Origin: Octadecabacter sp.
GTDB lineage: Bacteria; Pseudomonadota; Alphaproteobacteria; Rhodobacterales; Rhodobacteraceae
DNA: 64,000 nt
Direction: 5' to 3'
Assembly (NCBI GenBank): GCA_028825445.1
Contig: JAPKAD010000004.1
Coordinates: 1-64,000, forward strand
In this document: positions 34,120-43,537 of the stretch, piece by piece
How the letters are laid out: every line of letters begins with the position of its first letter
How positions within the stretch are numbered: the stretch's first letter is position 1
The notes under the pieces: model-generated
What the model was told of the DNA's origin: nothing
Seen by the model: only the letters and a program-made list of their open reading frames with translations
Databases searched by the model: none
Translations under genes and position numbers: made by a program

Positions 34120-35591
34120 TCACAGCACTTGTTGTGGCGGGGCTGGTCATAGGCCCCGTGACAGCAGTGTTGTGGCACGGGGGGGGAATTACAGTCCTTT
34201 CAGCGGCTGACTTGTCTGCACTGCAGTTCACTGTTTGGCAAGCGTTTTGGTCCTCCTTGATTAGTGTTACCTTGGCTGTTCCAGTTGCTCGGGCATTTGC
34301 ACGTCGTTCGTTTTGGGGTCGCTCAGCGCTTGTTTCCATAATGGGAGCACCATTCATTTTGCCCGTAATTGTAGCAATTCTGGGGCTACTTTCTGTATTT
34401 GGTGGCAATGGGTTTGTGAATGTGTTTTTGGAACCTTTGGGCATCCCAAAACTTGATATTTATGGTGCACATGGTGTAATCTTAGCGCATGTTTTTTTCA
34501 ATCTACCTCTCGCCATTCGGCTTATCCTGCAAGGCTGGCTATCAATTCCATCCGAAAGGTTTCGCGTTGCCGCAAGTTTAAATGCCCCAATTTTCAAGTT
34601 GCTTGAATGGCCGATGCTATGTCGTATTATGCCCAGTGCATTTGCGGTAATTTTCGTAATTTGCATTGGTTCGTTCGCTGTAGCCTTGACACTTGGTGGT
34701 GGACCAAAAGCGACAACAATTGAGCTCGCAATTTATCAAGCATTCAAATTTGATTTTGACCTTAGCAAAGCGGCATCCTTGGCAGTCGTCCAATTGTGCC
34801 TCGGACTTGGGGTTGGACTTGTGGCGCTACTGCTTGCACGTGGCGACATGCTTGGTGTTGGCTTTGATCGAGTTGTGCAGCGGTGGGATGGTTCATTACT
34901 GCTCGATACATCATGGATTGGGCTTGCCACGCTATTTTTGCTCACACCACTAGTAGCAATTTTTGTTGCAGGACTTTCAGGATTGACCGATCTACCGATC
35001 AGTATTTGGGGCGCGGCGTTGAGATCGTTGCTCATCTCTTTGGGTGCTGTCATTTTAACTATGCTACTAGCTCTGCCACTTGTGACCAAGGCAGGTGAAG
35101 TAGCATCCTTGTTAGGATTATCTGTGTCAGGTTTGGTATTAGGAACAGGCATGTTTTTGATCATCCAGCCCTATGTGCGGCCCAGCTCAGTAGCCTTGCC
35201 TGTGACAATGCTAGTTAATGTTCTCATGGCGCTACCGTTCGTTTTACGAATCTTGCGGCCTAATATGGAGGCTGCAAAAAATGATTTTGGCAGATTAGGA
35301 CAGTCACTCGGACTGCAGAGATGGCCGTTGTGGCGGATCGTTTATCTACCACGTTTGCGCCGTCCAATGGGGTTTGCAGCAGGTTTAACAGGCGCGCTGG
35401 CAATGGGAGACCTTGGGGTTATTACTTTGTTTTCTCGCCCTGGTGAAGGAACATTGCCAATGGCAATGTATCAATTAATGGGAGCCTACAAAATGGAAGC
35501 CGCGTATGGCGCTGCCCTGCTGTTGGTCGGGTTATCACTCGGCTTGTTTTGGGCTTTTGACAAAGGAGGCCGCGCACATGCTGTGGTGTAG
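34095..35591 (+). CDS. thiP: Thiamine ABC transporter, permease
   Basis: A 498-residue permease with two fused BPD_transp_1 domains and about twelve helices. Each half carries the EAA loop that contacts the ATPase: first half near ERFRVAASLNAPIFKLLEWP, second near NDFGRLGQSLGLQRWPLWRIVYLPRL. It begins inside thiB (25-nt overlap) and its end overlaps thiQ by 14 nt, so the three are translationally coupled. Start ATG 34095 is the first and has no strong separate ribosome-binding site, consistent with coupling. It imports thiamine across the inner membrane. Confidence 0.92.
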   Translation: MAQRTFTIITALVVAGLVIGPVTAVLWHGGGITVLSAADLSALQFTVWQAFWSSLISVTLAVPVARAFARRSFWGRSALVSIMGAPFILPVIVAILGLLSVFGGNGFVNVFLEPLGIPKLDIYGAHGVILAHVFFNLPLAIRLILQGWLSIPSERFRVAASLNAPIFKLLEWPMLCRIMPSAFAVIFVICIGSFAVALTLGGGPKATTIELAIYQAFKFDFDLSKAASLAVVQLCLGLGVGLVALLLARGDMLGVGFDRVVQRWDGSLLLDTSWIGLATLFLLTPLVAIFVAGLSGLTDLPISIWGAALRSLLISLGAVILTMLLALPLVTKAGEVASLLGLSVSGLVLGTGMFLIIQPYVRPSSVALPVTMLVNVLMALPFVLRILRPNMEAAKNDFGRLGQSLGLQRWPLWRIVYLPRLRRPMGFAAGLTGALAMGDLGVITLFSRPGEGTLPMAMYQLMGAYKMEAAYGAALLLVGLSLGLFWAFDKGGRAHAVV

Positions 35592-36270
35592 AGATGCGGT
35601 ATTTGTGCAAGGCGGTTATACTTTATCAGCTAACTTGAAGGTCAAGGCTAACAAAGTGACAGCGGTCATCGGGCCATCGGGGGCTGGCAAGTCTACACTG
35701 CTTGGTGGGATCGCAGGGTTTGTAACACAGCAATCGGGAACATTGTCGTGGAACGATTTGGTTATCAACATCCTTCCACCGCATAAGCGGCCAATATCGA
35801 TGTTGTTTCAAGACAACAACCTGTTCCCGCACCTAACAGTTATGCAGAATGTAGCACTAGCACTTGGGACGCGATTAAACCCTGCACCCGATGTGCAAAA
35901 TCGTATTGAAGACGTTCTGACCCGTGTTGGACTGAAAGACTTAGCAAATCGCAAACCTGCAACTTTATCTGGGGGTCAACAAAGCCGCGCCACTTTGGCA
36001 CGTGCGCTATTACAGGACCGTGAAATTATGCTTATGGACGAACCGTTTAGCGCACTTGGACCAGGGATGAAGGCTGAAATGTTGGATCTGTCAGTTGAGC
36101 TGGCTAAGGCTGCAAGACGCACGATCGTAATGGTTACCCATGATCCTGCAGATGCCGCGCGGGTTGCAGATGAAGTTATCGGAATCGTATCAGGCAACGC
36201 ATGGGCCCCAATTGTAACAAAGCAATTTTTGAACAATCCGCCTAAGCCTTTTATTAACTACCTTGGCTGA
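35578..36270 (+). CDS. thiQ: Thiamine ABC transporter, ATP-binding protein
   Basis: A 230-residue ATPase. Walker A GPSGAGKST (about 34-42), Q-loop in MLFQDNNLFPHL, signature LSGGQQSRATLARALLQD, Walker B IMLMDEPFSALG and the H-loop VTHDPADA are all present. I start at ATG 35578, overlapping the thiP stop with AGGAGG before it; the open frame to 35506 is inside thiP. The D-loop reads ALGP rather than the common ALDP, as in several ThiQ. It powers thiamine import. A bidirectional hairpin separates it from petC. Confidence 0.93.
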   Translation: MLWCRDAVFVQGGYTLSANLKVKANKVTAVIGPSGAGKSTLLGGIAGFVTQQSGTLSWNDLVINILPPHKRPISMLFQDNNLFPHLTVMQNVALALGTRLNPAPDVQNRIEDVLTRVGLKDLANRKPATLSGGQQSRATLARALLQDREIMLMDEPFSALGPGMKAEMLDLSVELAKAARRTIVMVTHDPADAARVADEVIGIVSGNAWAPIVTKQFLNNPPKPFINYLG

Positions 36271-36292
36271 TTGGAATGCGATGCAAAAACGC

Positions 36293-36326
36293 AAAAGACT
36301 CACCAAGTTTGATGAGCCTTTTGTTA
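36293..36326. terminator. Bidirectional hairpin between thiQ and petC
   Basis: AAAAGACTCA (36293-36302) can pair with TGAGCCTTTT (36313-36322), with one mismatch and a 10-nt loop; T-rich on one side and A-rich on the other. It lies between two convergent operons and probably ends both. Confidence 0.5.
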
Positions 36327-36341
36327 AATTATATACAGCGC

Positions 36342-37226
36342 TTAGTCTTTACGGTGTCCGCCAGCTTTGTGCGGTGCCCAAAGCCGCTTATTGGTCAAGT
36401 ACAACAACACAGAGAGAACTGTCAGGAAGATCACACCTGTGAGGCCTGCTTGCTTACGCGCCATCATCTTTGGCTCGGCAGTCCACATCAGGAATGCAGC
36501 TACATCCTGTGAGATATCAACGATTTCAGTTGAATGTCCGTCGGCGAATTCAACATCATCACCGTACAAAGGTGGAGACATGCCAATCCAAGATCCTGGA
36601 TACAGATGCTCACCATGGTCGCCTTTGCACTCGTCGGGATAACCACCCGCTGCAAAGGCTGTGTTATAATAACCATCCATGGGCGTTTCCATGTCTAGTG
36701 CGCACTGCGGTTCTTCTACGTAGCTGCTTAACAAAGTCGCAATATACTCAGGACCACCCATGCCTTTTAAGAATTGGTTAATTCCACTACCGTACGGACC
36801 ACTGAAACCAGCACGCGCTTTTGCCATAAGCGACAGGTCCGGTGCGTTAGCCAAACCACTTTCTGGAAAATGATCTGCTGGAGTGGCTGTACGAAAATCA
36901 CCTTCACCTTCAAACAACGTCTCATCAAAAATCTCATAGAATTCCGCATAAGCGCGCATTTGATCTTCGGGCAGTGCTGGGCCGCCTTCATCATGCAAGT
37001 TGCGAAACGCAACAAATTTCAAACCATGGCAGGCAGAACAGATTTCAGTGTAGACCTGAAGGCCCCGCTGAAGCTGATTAGTGTCATAAGCACCAAAGGG
37101 TCCTTCAAACGAGAAGTCAAAATCCTCAATATGAGTCTCAGAACCCGCAGCGTGAGCGGATCCTGAGACTAACCCTAGGAATGATACGACTGCAACTGCT
37201 GCAGTCAGTATGAATTTATGAAACAT
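36342..37226 (-). CDS. petC: Cytochrome c1 of the bc1 complex
   Basis: A 294-residue haem protein of complex III that passes electrons from the Rieske protein to cytochrome c. A signal peptide (about 1-27, ending near SAHAAG) precedes the haem site CSACH (Cys63, Cys66, His67); the axial Met is likely that of [16 protein letters not shown]-terminal membrane anchor (about 268-284) follows. I use ATG 37226, nine bases after GAAAGGA; ATG 37232 is only 3 nt away from it and less likely. Third gene of petABC; 16 nt after petB. Confidence 0.95.
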   Translation of the reverse strand: MFHKFILTAAVAVVSFLGLVSGSAHAAGSETHIEDFDFSFEGPFGAYDTNQLQRGLQVYTEICSACHGLKFVAFRNLHDEGGPALPEDQMRAYAEFYEIFDETLFEGEGDFRTATPADHFPESGLANAPDLSLMAKARAGFSGPYGSGINQFLKGMGGPEYIATLLSSYVEEPQCALDMETPMDGYYNTAFAAGGYPDECKGDHGEHLYPGSWIGMSPPLYGDDVEFADGHSTEIVDISQDVAAFLMWTAEPKMMARKQAGLTGVIFLTVLSVLLYLTNKRLWAPHKAGGHRKD

Positions 37227-37242
37227 ATTCATCAGTCCTTTC

Positions 37243-38586
37243 TCACTCGGCCGGAGAGACGATGGGTTGTGTGTCATCGTCCTTCGCTGCGTAGTGCGCG
37301 TTAAAGTCATCCTCGATAGTCGCAGGAGGTGTCATCGGCTTTTCTATGACGCCTAGAAGCGGCAGAATAACAAGGAAATAAGCAAACCAATACGTTGCGC
37401 CAATAAGTGAGATAATGGGGTAGATGCCTTCAGCAGGCATTGCGCCAGCCCACATCAAGATGATGAAGTCCAAGACTAGGACACCAAACCACCATTTGAA
37501 CATTGGACGATAGCGCCCAGACCTAGCCGATGAAGTATCGAGCCATGGCACCAAAGCCATAACCACAATTGCTCCAAACATCGCAAGAACACCAAAGAAC
37601 TTAGCATCTATTATACCAAAGCTAATCCATTCTGCAAAGATGACTACCCAGACAGTATTATCGAACGCTCGCAAAATTGCATAGAATGGCAAAAAGTACC
37701 ATTCTGGCACAATGTGTGCAGGTGTTGCGAGGGCATTGGCCTCGATGTAGTTATCAGGGTGACCAAGATAGTTTGGCATAAAGCCAACAATCGCCATGAA
37801 TATTGCTAATATAATTGTTAGGGCAAATAAGTCCTTGATAACAAAGTAGGGCCAAAACGGTAGCGTATCTTTACTAGCTTCTTCTTTTGATCCGCGACGA
37901 ACCTCAACACCTGTTGGGTTGTTATTGCCAGTCGTGTGGAAAGCCCAGATGTGGACAATGACAAGACCACTGATCAAAAATGGCATCAAATAGTGCAAAG
38001 AGAAGAAACGATTTAGTGCAGATTGACCAACAGCGCCAGCGCCAAGCAACCAAGTTTGCAGGCTTTCACCAACTAAGGGAATTGCACCAAATAATCCTGT
38101 AATAACAGCTGTGCCGTGAAACGACATTTGGCCCCATGGCAAAACATAGCCCATAAAAGCTGTTCCCATCATCAGCACAAAGATTAACATTCCAATAATC
38201 CAAGTCACCTCGCGAGGAGCCTTATAAGAGCCGTAGAAAAGACTGCGGAACATGTGTGCGTAGACTGCAACGAAAAACAACGATGCACCGTTCATATGGA
38301 AGTATCGGATCATATGGCCGCCGTTCACGTTGCGCATTATGTGTTCAACAGAAGAGAATGCCATATCGACGTGTGGTGTATAATGCATCACCAGCACGAC
38401 GCCTGTGACAATTTGCATTGCCAGTGTAAATGTCAGGACAATGCCCCAAATCCACATCCAATTCAGGTTCTTAGGTGTTGGTGCCATAAGCGTAGAGTAA
38501 AGTAATCCAATGATAGGCAGTCGGCCATCAAGCCACTTTTCACCGCTGGTTTTTGGTTCGTAATGGTCGTGGGGAATGCCGCCCAT
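37243..38586 (-). CDS. petB: Cytochrome b of the bc1 complex
   Basis: A 447-residue, eight-helix membrane subunit with the Qo and Qi quinone sites. Haem ligands His97 and His111 ([11 protein letters not shown] ... YAHMF) and His198 and His212 (SLHYLMPF ... VIVHIWAFH) have the same numbering and 13-residue spacing as Rhodobacter cytochrome b. The Qo-site PEWY motif occurs in [14 protein letters not shown]. An N-terminal extension and C-terminal hydrophilic tail are of normal size. Middle gene of the petABC operon with 12-16 nt spacers. Confidence 0.98.
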   Translation of the reverse strand: MGGIPHDHYEPKTSGEKWLDGRLPIIGLLYSTLMAPTPKNLNWMWIWGIVLTFTLAMQIVTGVVLVMHYTPHVDMAFSSVEHIMRNVNGGHMIRYFHMNGASLFFVAVYAHMFRSLFYGSYKAPREVTWIIGMLIFVLMMGTAFMGYVLPWGQMSFHGTAVITGLFGAIPLVGESLQTWLLGAGAVGQSALNRFFSLHYLMPFLISGLVIVHIWAFHTTGNNNPTGVEVRRGSKEEASKDTLPFWPYFVIKDLFALTIILAIFMAIVGFMPNYLGHPDNYIEANALATPAHIVPEWYFLPFYAILRAFDNTVWVVIFAEWISFGIIDAKFFGVLAMFGAIVVMALVPWLDTSSARSGRYRPMFKWWFGVLVLDFIILMWAGAMPAEGIYPIISLIGATYWFAYFLVILPLLGVIEKPMTPPATIEDDFNAHYAAKDDDTQPIVSPAE

Positions 38587-38598
38587 GGGTTTCTCTCC

Positions 38599-39210
38599 TT
38601 AACCGAGTTGAATTGTTGTTTCGTCCACAAAGGACGCGACAGGAACATAAAGGTTGCGCGGTGCAGGCCCTTTGCGAATACGGCCTGCGGTATCGTAGTG
38701 CGATCCGTGACACGGGCAGAACCATCCACCAAAATCACCAGCTCCATCACCCAATGGGACACAGCCAAGATGAGTGCAAACTCCCATCTGAACCAGCCAC
38801 TCTCCGGCCGTTCCAGCTGGGTCGCCAACAGAACCATCGGTGTTAGATGGGCTAAAATTGGCTAGTGCACGGTTTTCGTCTACTGCAAGAGCTTCGCCCG
38901 CAATATTTGCATTTTCGGCGCCAACATCAACGAGTTCTTCAATTGTGACAGCGCGCGCTGCTTCAATTTCTGTTTCGGTGCGGCGGCGAATAAACACTGG
39001 TTTGCCCTGCCACAGAACTGTTAGCTGTGTACCGGGTGCAACACTTTCAACCGGAACACGAATCGAAGCTAACGCAAGAACGTCTGCTGAAGGGTTCATT
39101 GAATTTACGAGTGGCCAGACCGCGGCACCCGTTATGACTGCACCAGCGCCAGTCGTTGCGTAATAGATAAAGTCGCGGCGCGTTGTTTGATGGTCTTCTG
39201 CGTTAGCCAC
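38599..39210 (-). CDS. petA: Rieske iron-sulfur protein of the bc1 complex
   Basis: A 203-residue [2Fe-2S] protein exported by the Tat route: Arg11-Arg12 in TTRRDF, then an uncleaved hydrophobic anchor (about 20-36). Cluster ligands are Cys145 and His147 (CTHLGC) and Cys165 and His168 (CPCHGSHYD), with Cys150 and Cys167 able to form the stabilising disulfide. The acidic insert around 120-135 ([12 protein letters not shown]) is a little longer than in R. capsulatus. First gene of petABC. PetP-PetR, its neighbours in R. capsulatus, are about 22 kb to the left here. Confidence 0.97.
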   Translation of the reverse strand: MANAEDHQTTRRDFIYYATTGAGAVITGAAVWPLVNSMNPSADVLALASIRVPVESVAPGTQLTVLWQGKPVFIRRRTETEIEAARAVTIEELVDVGAENANIAGEALAVDENRALANFSPSNTDGSVGDPAGTAGEWLVQMGVCTHLGCVPLGDGAGDFGGWFCPCHGSHYDTAGRIRKGPAPRNLYVPVASFVDETTIQLG

Positions 39211-39400
39211 TTGATGATCTCCGGATTTTGGGGCTTTAGCCTGTCAAATACGATGGAATCCCCATCGAAAGGGTATCCATTCAATTCGCTTCTTAGCTAC
39301 CTGTACTCATTAGGTCCAGTATCATTCAGGCGCATCTGGTACCATGCGGCGATTGGCCCCCCATCGTTTGTTACAGTATTGACTCAAGCATTTGACCTAT

Positions 39401-39997
39401 TCAGGGTTTCGTCACTTTCATTGCGTCACGGGCTTCAAATTCCACCTGCCAATTTGCCAAGGCATCGTTTTCATAGCGCCAATTGCGCATGTCGTGGCGC
39501 AGATCAGCGTAAGACAATGCGCAAGAAACAGCAATTTGAGCCATATTTATTGGGCCGTTGAGGTGGCTCATACAATGACTGTTGATCGCAGCAATTGTGC
39601 GGGAAGCTTTGCCCCATTGCGCTTCTGTCCAATTGGGGGATTGCTGATCAGGGCGAAAGCGAGAATCATAGGTCATCGCCACAGTAATATCCATAAGCGC
39701 ATCCGCCATAGCTTCGAGTGTGAGGATTTCGTAAAGACTAGTCACGGGATAAAAACCTGCACCTGCCTTATCGTCCAAATAACGTGTGATAACTCGGCTA
39801 TCATAGATCGCGGGTCCATCTTCACGGATCAAGGTTGGTATTTTTCCTGTAGGATTCACAGCTAGGATTTGCACATTAGAGGAAAGCGGTGAGGTTGAAA
39901 TTTCAATTTCTTCAACAAGGTCAATTAATTTAGTTTCACGCAGCAAAACCCGGACTTTACGAGCAAACGGTGACGGTGGAGACATAATCAGCTTCAT
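39401..39997 (-). CDS. Glutathione S-transferase family protein
   Basis: A 198-residue two-domain GST: thioredoxin-like N-domain with MSPPSPFARKVRVLL, a VNPTGKIPTL cis-Pro loop and the glutathione-binding GPAIYDSRVITRYLDD (about 60-75), then a helical domain with ALSYADLRHDMRNW. The catalytic Ser/Cys position is in SPPSPFAR. Substrate unknown. Its start overlaps, as ATGA, the stop of a 37-codon frame upstream. It is divergent in position from nothing on its left; petA begins 190 nt downstream on the same strand. Confidence 0.85.
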   Translation of the reverse strand: MKLIMSPPSPFARKVRVLLRETKLIDLVEEIEISTSPLSSNVQILAVNPTGKIPTLIREDGPAIYDSRVITRYLDDKAGAGFYPVTSLYEILTLEAMADALMDITVAMTYDSRFRPDQQSPNWTEAQWGKASRTIAAINSHCMSHLNGPINMAQIAVSCALSYADLRHDMRNWRYENDALANWQVEFEARDAMKVTKP

Positions 39998-40107
39998 AGG
40001 GCTTCCTTTGAGTCGTCATTGCGTTGGTCACGTATCCACGCAGAGGGGGCAGCGGTTTCTATAACTACCCCTCTTTGCTCCATCGCCTCAGCAGCGCGCA
40101 ACCGCAT
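39994..40107 (-). CDS. Possible small protein coupled to the GST gene
   Basis: A 37-codon frame starting at ATG 40107 and ending in TGA at 39994, with the stop overlapping the GST start as ATGA, the pattern of translational coupling used elsewhere in this window. The sequence is protein-like (an Ala/Glu-rich helix followed by SAWIRDQRNDD). The frame is open nine codons further upstream to an in-frame TGA without another start. It may be a true small protein or the tail of a decayed gene. I recognise no family. Confidence 0.4.
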   Translation of the reverse strand: MRLRAAEAMEQRGVVIETAAPSAWIRDQRNDDSKEAL

Positions 40108-40613
40108 GTTTTCACTTTTTTGTTCTAACTCAACTCAGAAATGCTTTGCATGCCCGTGATGTTCAAGCGGCAAGGGACAATTTGGCGCATCATTTTTTCC
40201 ATCATGACCTGCGTCATCTCTGTGGGTGTACACAGTACTTTGGAAACCTATTTTCAAAATTTTCATTTCGGCAATTCAATACGTCAAATATTTATTATAT
40301 TTGTCATATATTTTTACTGCCACGACATTCCATGTTTAAACATTTTTATTACTCCGTCACAATCAATTACACAAATCCATCAAGCCCAATCACCTGAGCA
40401 GGTCGGCAAGCTCTGAGGTATTGGAACGTACAAATTACGGAGCAAGTTTAGCGCATTTTTGTACATCAAGACCAGCACATGTGCTGTAAAAATCCGTCAG
40501 GGCCATTCACGGTGATTTATCCAAACACTTAATCACGCACAAATACCAGAGCGCGCACATTAGTCGTTTTGCGAAAGATCTGCTTAGGATGCATCGTGTT
40601 CAGTCTTTTGAAA
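40108..40613. other. Intergenic region between two GST-family genes
   Basis: About 500 nt, A+T-rich in the middle (40230-40400). Plus-strand frames of 80-90 codons exist but read as random hydrophobic/aromatic mixtures without ribosome-binding sites. I see no RNA gene, repeat or mobile element. Confidence 0.5.
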
Positions 40614-41279
40614 TTAAGGAAACAGAATTACGTCATCACCAGCTTTCCATGGGGAATACTTAATCATGGTAGATTTGAACCGGTCCGAAGCCTTGAACGC
40701 ATCCAGCCAATTTTGCGCATGGTGGAACGACTGCACACTCCACCAATCGAGATCTGTATGTGCAAACTGGCGAACGAATGGCAGAATTGCAAGGTCAGCA
40801 AAAGACGGTTGATCGCCAAAGAGCCAAGGCTTACCGTCAAGTTGAACATCAAGTGTAGTAATGAAACTTGCGGCTATCGCACGATTATCAGCGGCGTCAG
40901 TGTCAGGATAGCGCACTGCGTATTTGGTACGATCAAGAGCAGCTTTAAACTCACCATCACATTTAACTATCAGTGCGTAAGCTGCATCGTCCATATTGCG
41001 CAACAAACTTTTGTGATCTGTTTGACGGGCGGCCCAGCGCATAACGTCTATTGATTCTTCAATGACAATGTCAGTTATCAGCACAGGCACAGTTCCCTTA
41101 GGCGAGGCCTCCAAAAAGTCGGGCGCCTTATCACGCAACAAGATTTCACGCAGCTCTACAGTGATACCCGCTGATGCAATCGCCAAGCGTGCACGCATGG
41201 CGTAAGGGCAGCGCCTGAAGGAATAAAAGACGGGGAGTGTTAAAATTACAGGACCCTTCGACGGCCAATTTTGCGCCAA
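40614..41279 (-). CDS. Glutaredoxin/GST-like protein
   Basis: A 221-residue GST-family protein whose N-terminal domain starts with VFYSFRRCPYAMRARLAI: a Cys-Pro-Tyr-Ala motif at the active site, as in omega/glutaredoxin-type GSTs that catalyse thiol exchange rather than conjugation. SPKGTVPVL gives the cis-Pro loop and EESIDVMRWAA the gamma-glutamyl site. The helical half has PSFADLAILPFVRQFAH. Eight bases separate it from mtaB upstream, so it is likely the last gene of dapF-mtaB-GST. The in vivo role is unknown. Confidence 0.87.
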   Translation of the reverse strand: MAQNWPSKGPVILTLPVFYSFRRCPYAMRARLAIASAGITVELREILLRDKAPDFLEASPKGTVPVLITDIVIEESIDVMRWAARQTDHKSLLRNMDDAAYALIVKCDGEFKAALDRTKYAVRYPDTDAADNRAIAASFITTLDVQLDGKPWLFGDQPSFADLAILPFVRQFAHTDLDWWSVQSFHHAQNWLDAFKASDRFKSTMIKYSPWKAGDDVILFP

Positions 41280-41287
41280 AATAAGAC

Positions 41288-42553
41288 CTAAACGGTGAGT
41301 TGGTTATCACGAATACCAATAATTTTAGCAGTGATGATTTGAGATTCTGGTTGGTTCGTATCAAAGATAACCTCAGTAAATTGTTCTGTGCGGCCCATGC
41401 GGGGAGTTTCCATTAAAATTTGATGGGTTTTGCCCAATTGCGCCGTGAGGTGTTTGGCCACTGCAATTTCACCTGTGGCCCGAAGGCGTGCAGCACGGGC
41501 TTTGATATTTTTGCCGTTCACAGCCGGCATTCGTGCAGCAGGTGTGCCTTGGCGTGGCGAATAGGGGAAAACGTGTAGCCAAGTCAAAGCACAATCATCT
41601 ACCAGCTTTATTGAATTTTCAAAATGAGCCTCAGTCTCAGTTGGGAAGCCCGCAATAATGTCTGCCCCAAACGTCATGTCGGGGCGCAGTTTGCGGGCGT
41701 TTTCGGAAAATTTGATAGCATCATCGCGCAAATGACGCCGTTTCATACGTTTTAGAATCAGGTCGTCACCATGTTGAAGGCTTAGATGCAGATGCGGCAT
41801 GAGGCGCGATTCTGTGGCGATTGCACATAAAAGGTTGTCATCTACCTCAATCGAATCGATCGAACTAATCCGAAGGCGCGGCAGATCTGGAACCAATTTC
41901 AGGATGCGCATTACCAAATCACCTAGTTTCAGCAGCGCAGGAAGGTCCGCACCCCATGACGTAAGATCCACGCCAGTCAACACGATCTCATTGTAGCCCT
42001 TTCCTACTAGTCGTTTGATCTGTTCAACTACGACCCCAGCTGGAACACTACGCGAATTTCCACGACCATAAGGGATGATACAAAACGTGCAGCGATGATC
42101 GCAGCCATTTTGCACTTGAACATAGGCGCGGCTGCGTGTCCCAAAGCCATCGATCAAATGGCCAGCAGTTTCTGTGACAGACATGATGTCATCTACCTGC
42201 AAAGGTTCAGTTTGACCGATCAAATCTGGGGCCATGCCAACCCATGTAGCTGCCTGCATCTTTTCAGTGTTGCCAATAACTTTGGACACTTCAGGCATTG
42301 CAATAAACGTTTCAGGCTCGGTCTGCGCAGCGCATCCAGTTACGATCAAAGTCGCATTGGGATTTTCACGCCGCAGTTTCCGGATTTCTTTCTTGGCCTT
42401 ACGCACGGCTTCTGCAGTTACTGCGCAAGTATTAACAATAACAGCATTTTGGACACCTGCTGCACCTGCAAGCTCTTTCATCGCCTCAGTTTCATAGGCG
42501 TTTAAGCGACAACCAAGTGTTGTGAATTTTAGCTCTTTAGTGGGTATAGTCAT
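41288..42553 (-). CDS. mtaB: tRNA threonylcarbamoyladenosine methylthiotransferase
   Basis: A radical-SAM enzyme (421 residues) adding a methylthio group to t6A37 in tRNAs reading ANN codons. The N-terminal UPF0004 domain has FTTLGCRLNAYE, VNTCAVTAEA and VTGCAAQ, whose cysteines bind the auxiliary cluster; the radical-SAM motif is CDHRCTFCIIPYGRGNSRS; a C-terminal TRAM domain follows. ATG 42553 overlaps the dapF stop as ATGA and is preferred over the GTG at 42562. The MtaB assignment over MiaB/RimO is from the overall N-terminal pattern. Confidence 0.92.
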   Translation of the reverse strand: MTIPTKELKFTTLGCRLNAYETEAMKELAGAAGVQNAVIVNTCAVTAEAVRKAKKEIRKLRRENPNATLIVTGCAAQTEPETFIAMPEVSKVIGNTEKMQAATWVGMAPDLIGQTEPLQVDDIMSVTETAGHLIDGFGTRSRAYVQVQNGCDHRCTFCIIPYGRGNSRSVPAGVVVEQIKRLVGKGYNEIVLTGVDLTSWGADLPALLKLGDLVMRILKLVPDLPRLRISSIDSIEVDDNLLCAIATESRLMPHLHLSLQHGDDLILKRMKRRHLRDDAIKFSENARKLRPDMTFGADIIAGFPTETEAHFENSIKLVDDCALTWLHVFPYSPRQGTPAARMPAVNGKNIKARAARLRATGEIAVAKHLTAQLGKTHQILMETPRMGRTEQFTEVIFDTNQPESQIITAKIIGIRDNQLTV

Positions 42554-43365
42554 CCGTGCCACACGCCACTGAAAACATGAGCCGTCGGACCTGTCATCCA
42601 GACACCATCTTTGCGCCAGTCAATATGGATCGTACCGCCGTCGAGATCGATACGCACTTTACGCCCAGTCAATCCTTTGCGGTGCGCAGCGACAGCTGTA
42701 GCGCAGGATGATGAACCCGAGGCAAGTGTCAAACCGACACCGCGTTCCCAGACCCGCATACGGAGGTGGTCAGGACCAACGACATGCGCAAACTGCACAT
42801 TGGTGCGTTCTGGATAAAGCGAATGGTGTTCAAACAGTACGCCCAACGTTGCCAGATCAATCTCTTCAGCATCTTCGACAAAAAACGTGCAGTGCGGATT
42901 GCCCATACCCGTCGCCATTGGTGCACCGTCAATCGGTAGCGCATCTAGGTCAACCTCATGTGCCAGAGGAATTTCCTGCCAAGTTAGTTGTGGTTGACCC
43001 ATATTAATTGCAGTCATGCCGTCGCCAACATCATGGGCTAGTAAGGTACCATGACCTGTCGACAACATTAGGTCAGTTTTTTCTGTTTCATTCATTATGT
43101 AACGCGCAACACAGCGCGTAGCGTTGCCGCAAGCGCCCGCCGTGCTGCCATCAGCATTATAAAATGTCAGGTGCACATCAGTATTTTCACACTTTGTCAT
43201 TATGGCCAACTGATCAAACCCAATACCACGATGACGATCCGCCATAGCCATCACAGTCGCATCCGAAATTCGTAAAACGCCATCACGTGCGTCGATCATA
43301 ACGAAATCGTTGCCAAGTCCATGCATTTTCATGAACGGCACGCTGGAAGGAATGTTTTGTATCAT
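42550..43365 (-). CDS. dapF: Diaminopimelate epimerase
   Basis: A 271-residue cofactor-free epimerase converting LL- to meso-diaminopimelate for lysine and peptidoglycan. The two catalytic cysteines lie in AGACGNATRC and in ASGSSSCATAVAA; the latter is Thr-Gly-Ala-Cys in many relatives, so the Ser-Ser-Ser-Cys variant is slightly unusual but keeps the Cys. MHGLGNDFVMID opens the fold. First gene of dapF-mtaB-GST. An alternative start at Met12 or Met14 is possible. Confidence 0.95.
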   Translation of the reverse strand: MIQNIPSSVPFMKMHGLGNDFVMIDARDGVLRISDATVMAMADRHRGIGFDQLAIMTKCENTDVHLTFYNADGSTAGACGNATRCVARYIMNETEKTDLMLSTGHGTLLAHDVGDGMTAINMGQPQLTWQEIPLAHEVDLDALPIDGAPMATGMGNPHCTFFVEDAEEIDLATLGVLFEHHSLYPERTNVQFAHVVGPDHLRMRVWERGVGLTLASGSSSCATAVAAHRKGLTGRKVRIDLDGGTIHIDWRKDGVWMTGPTAHVFSGVWHG

Positions 43366-43422
43366 GTCAGCTCATATAGTTGAGCATCTGCGACTTATCC
43401 AGTCTCGCAACATGATTAGGGG

Positions 43423-43451
43423 TTGACCGTAGGGGCGGCTCTTCCTAGATG
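43423..43451 (+). promoter_or_regulatory. Sigma70-type promoter of tRNA-Lys
   Basis: TTGACC (43423-43428), exactly 17 nt, then TAGATG (43446-43451), ending 10 nt before the tRNA 5' end. Good position for a tRNA promoter. Confidence 0.6.
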
Positions 43452-43461
43452 CACGATCAGT

Positions 43462-43537
43462 GGGCCTGTAGCTCAGTTGGTAGAGCAACTGACTTTTAAT
43501 CAGTAGGTCCCCGGTTCGGATCCGGGCGGGCTCACCA
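43462..43537 (+). tRNA. tRNA-Lys(TTT)
   Basis: A 76-nt class I cloverleaf: acceptor GGGCCTG with CGGGCTC (two G-T pairs), D arm GCTC-AGTTGGTA-GAGC, anticodon stem ACTGA/TCAGT around CTTTTAA (anticodon TTT), T arm CCCGG-TTCGGAT-CCGGG, discriminator A and encoded CCA. Confidence 0.97.

Noticed and set aside
40141-40416. A 91-codon hydrophobic plus-strand frame
   Set aside because: No ribosome-binding site, composition follows the local A+T richness, and no conserved pattern is visible.
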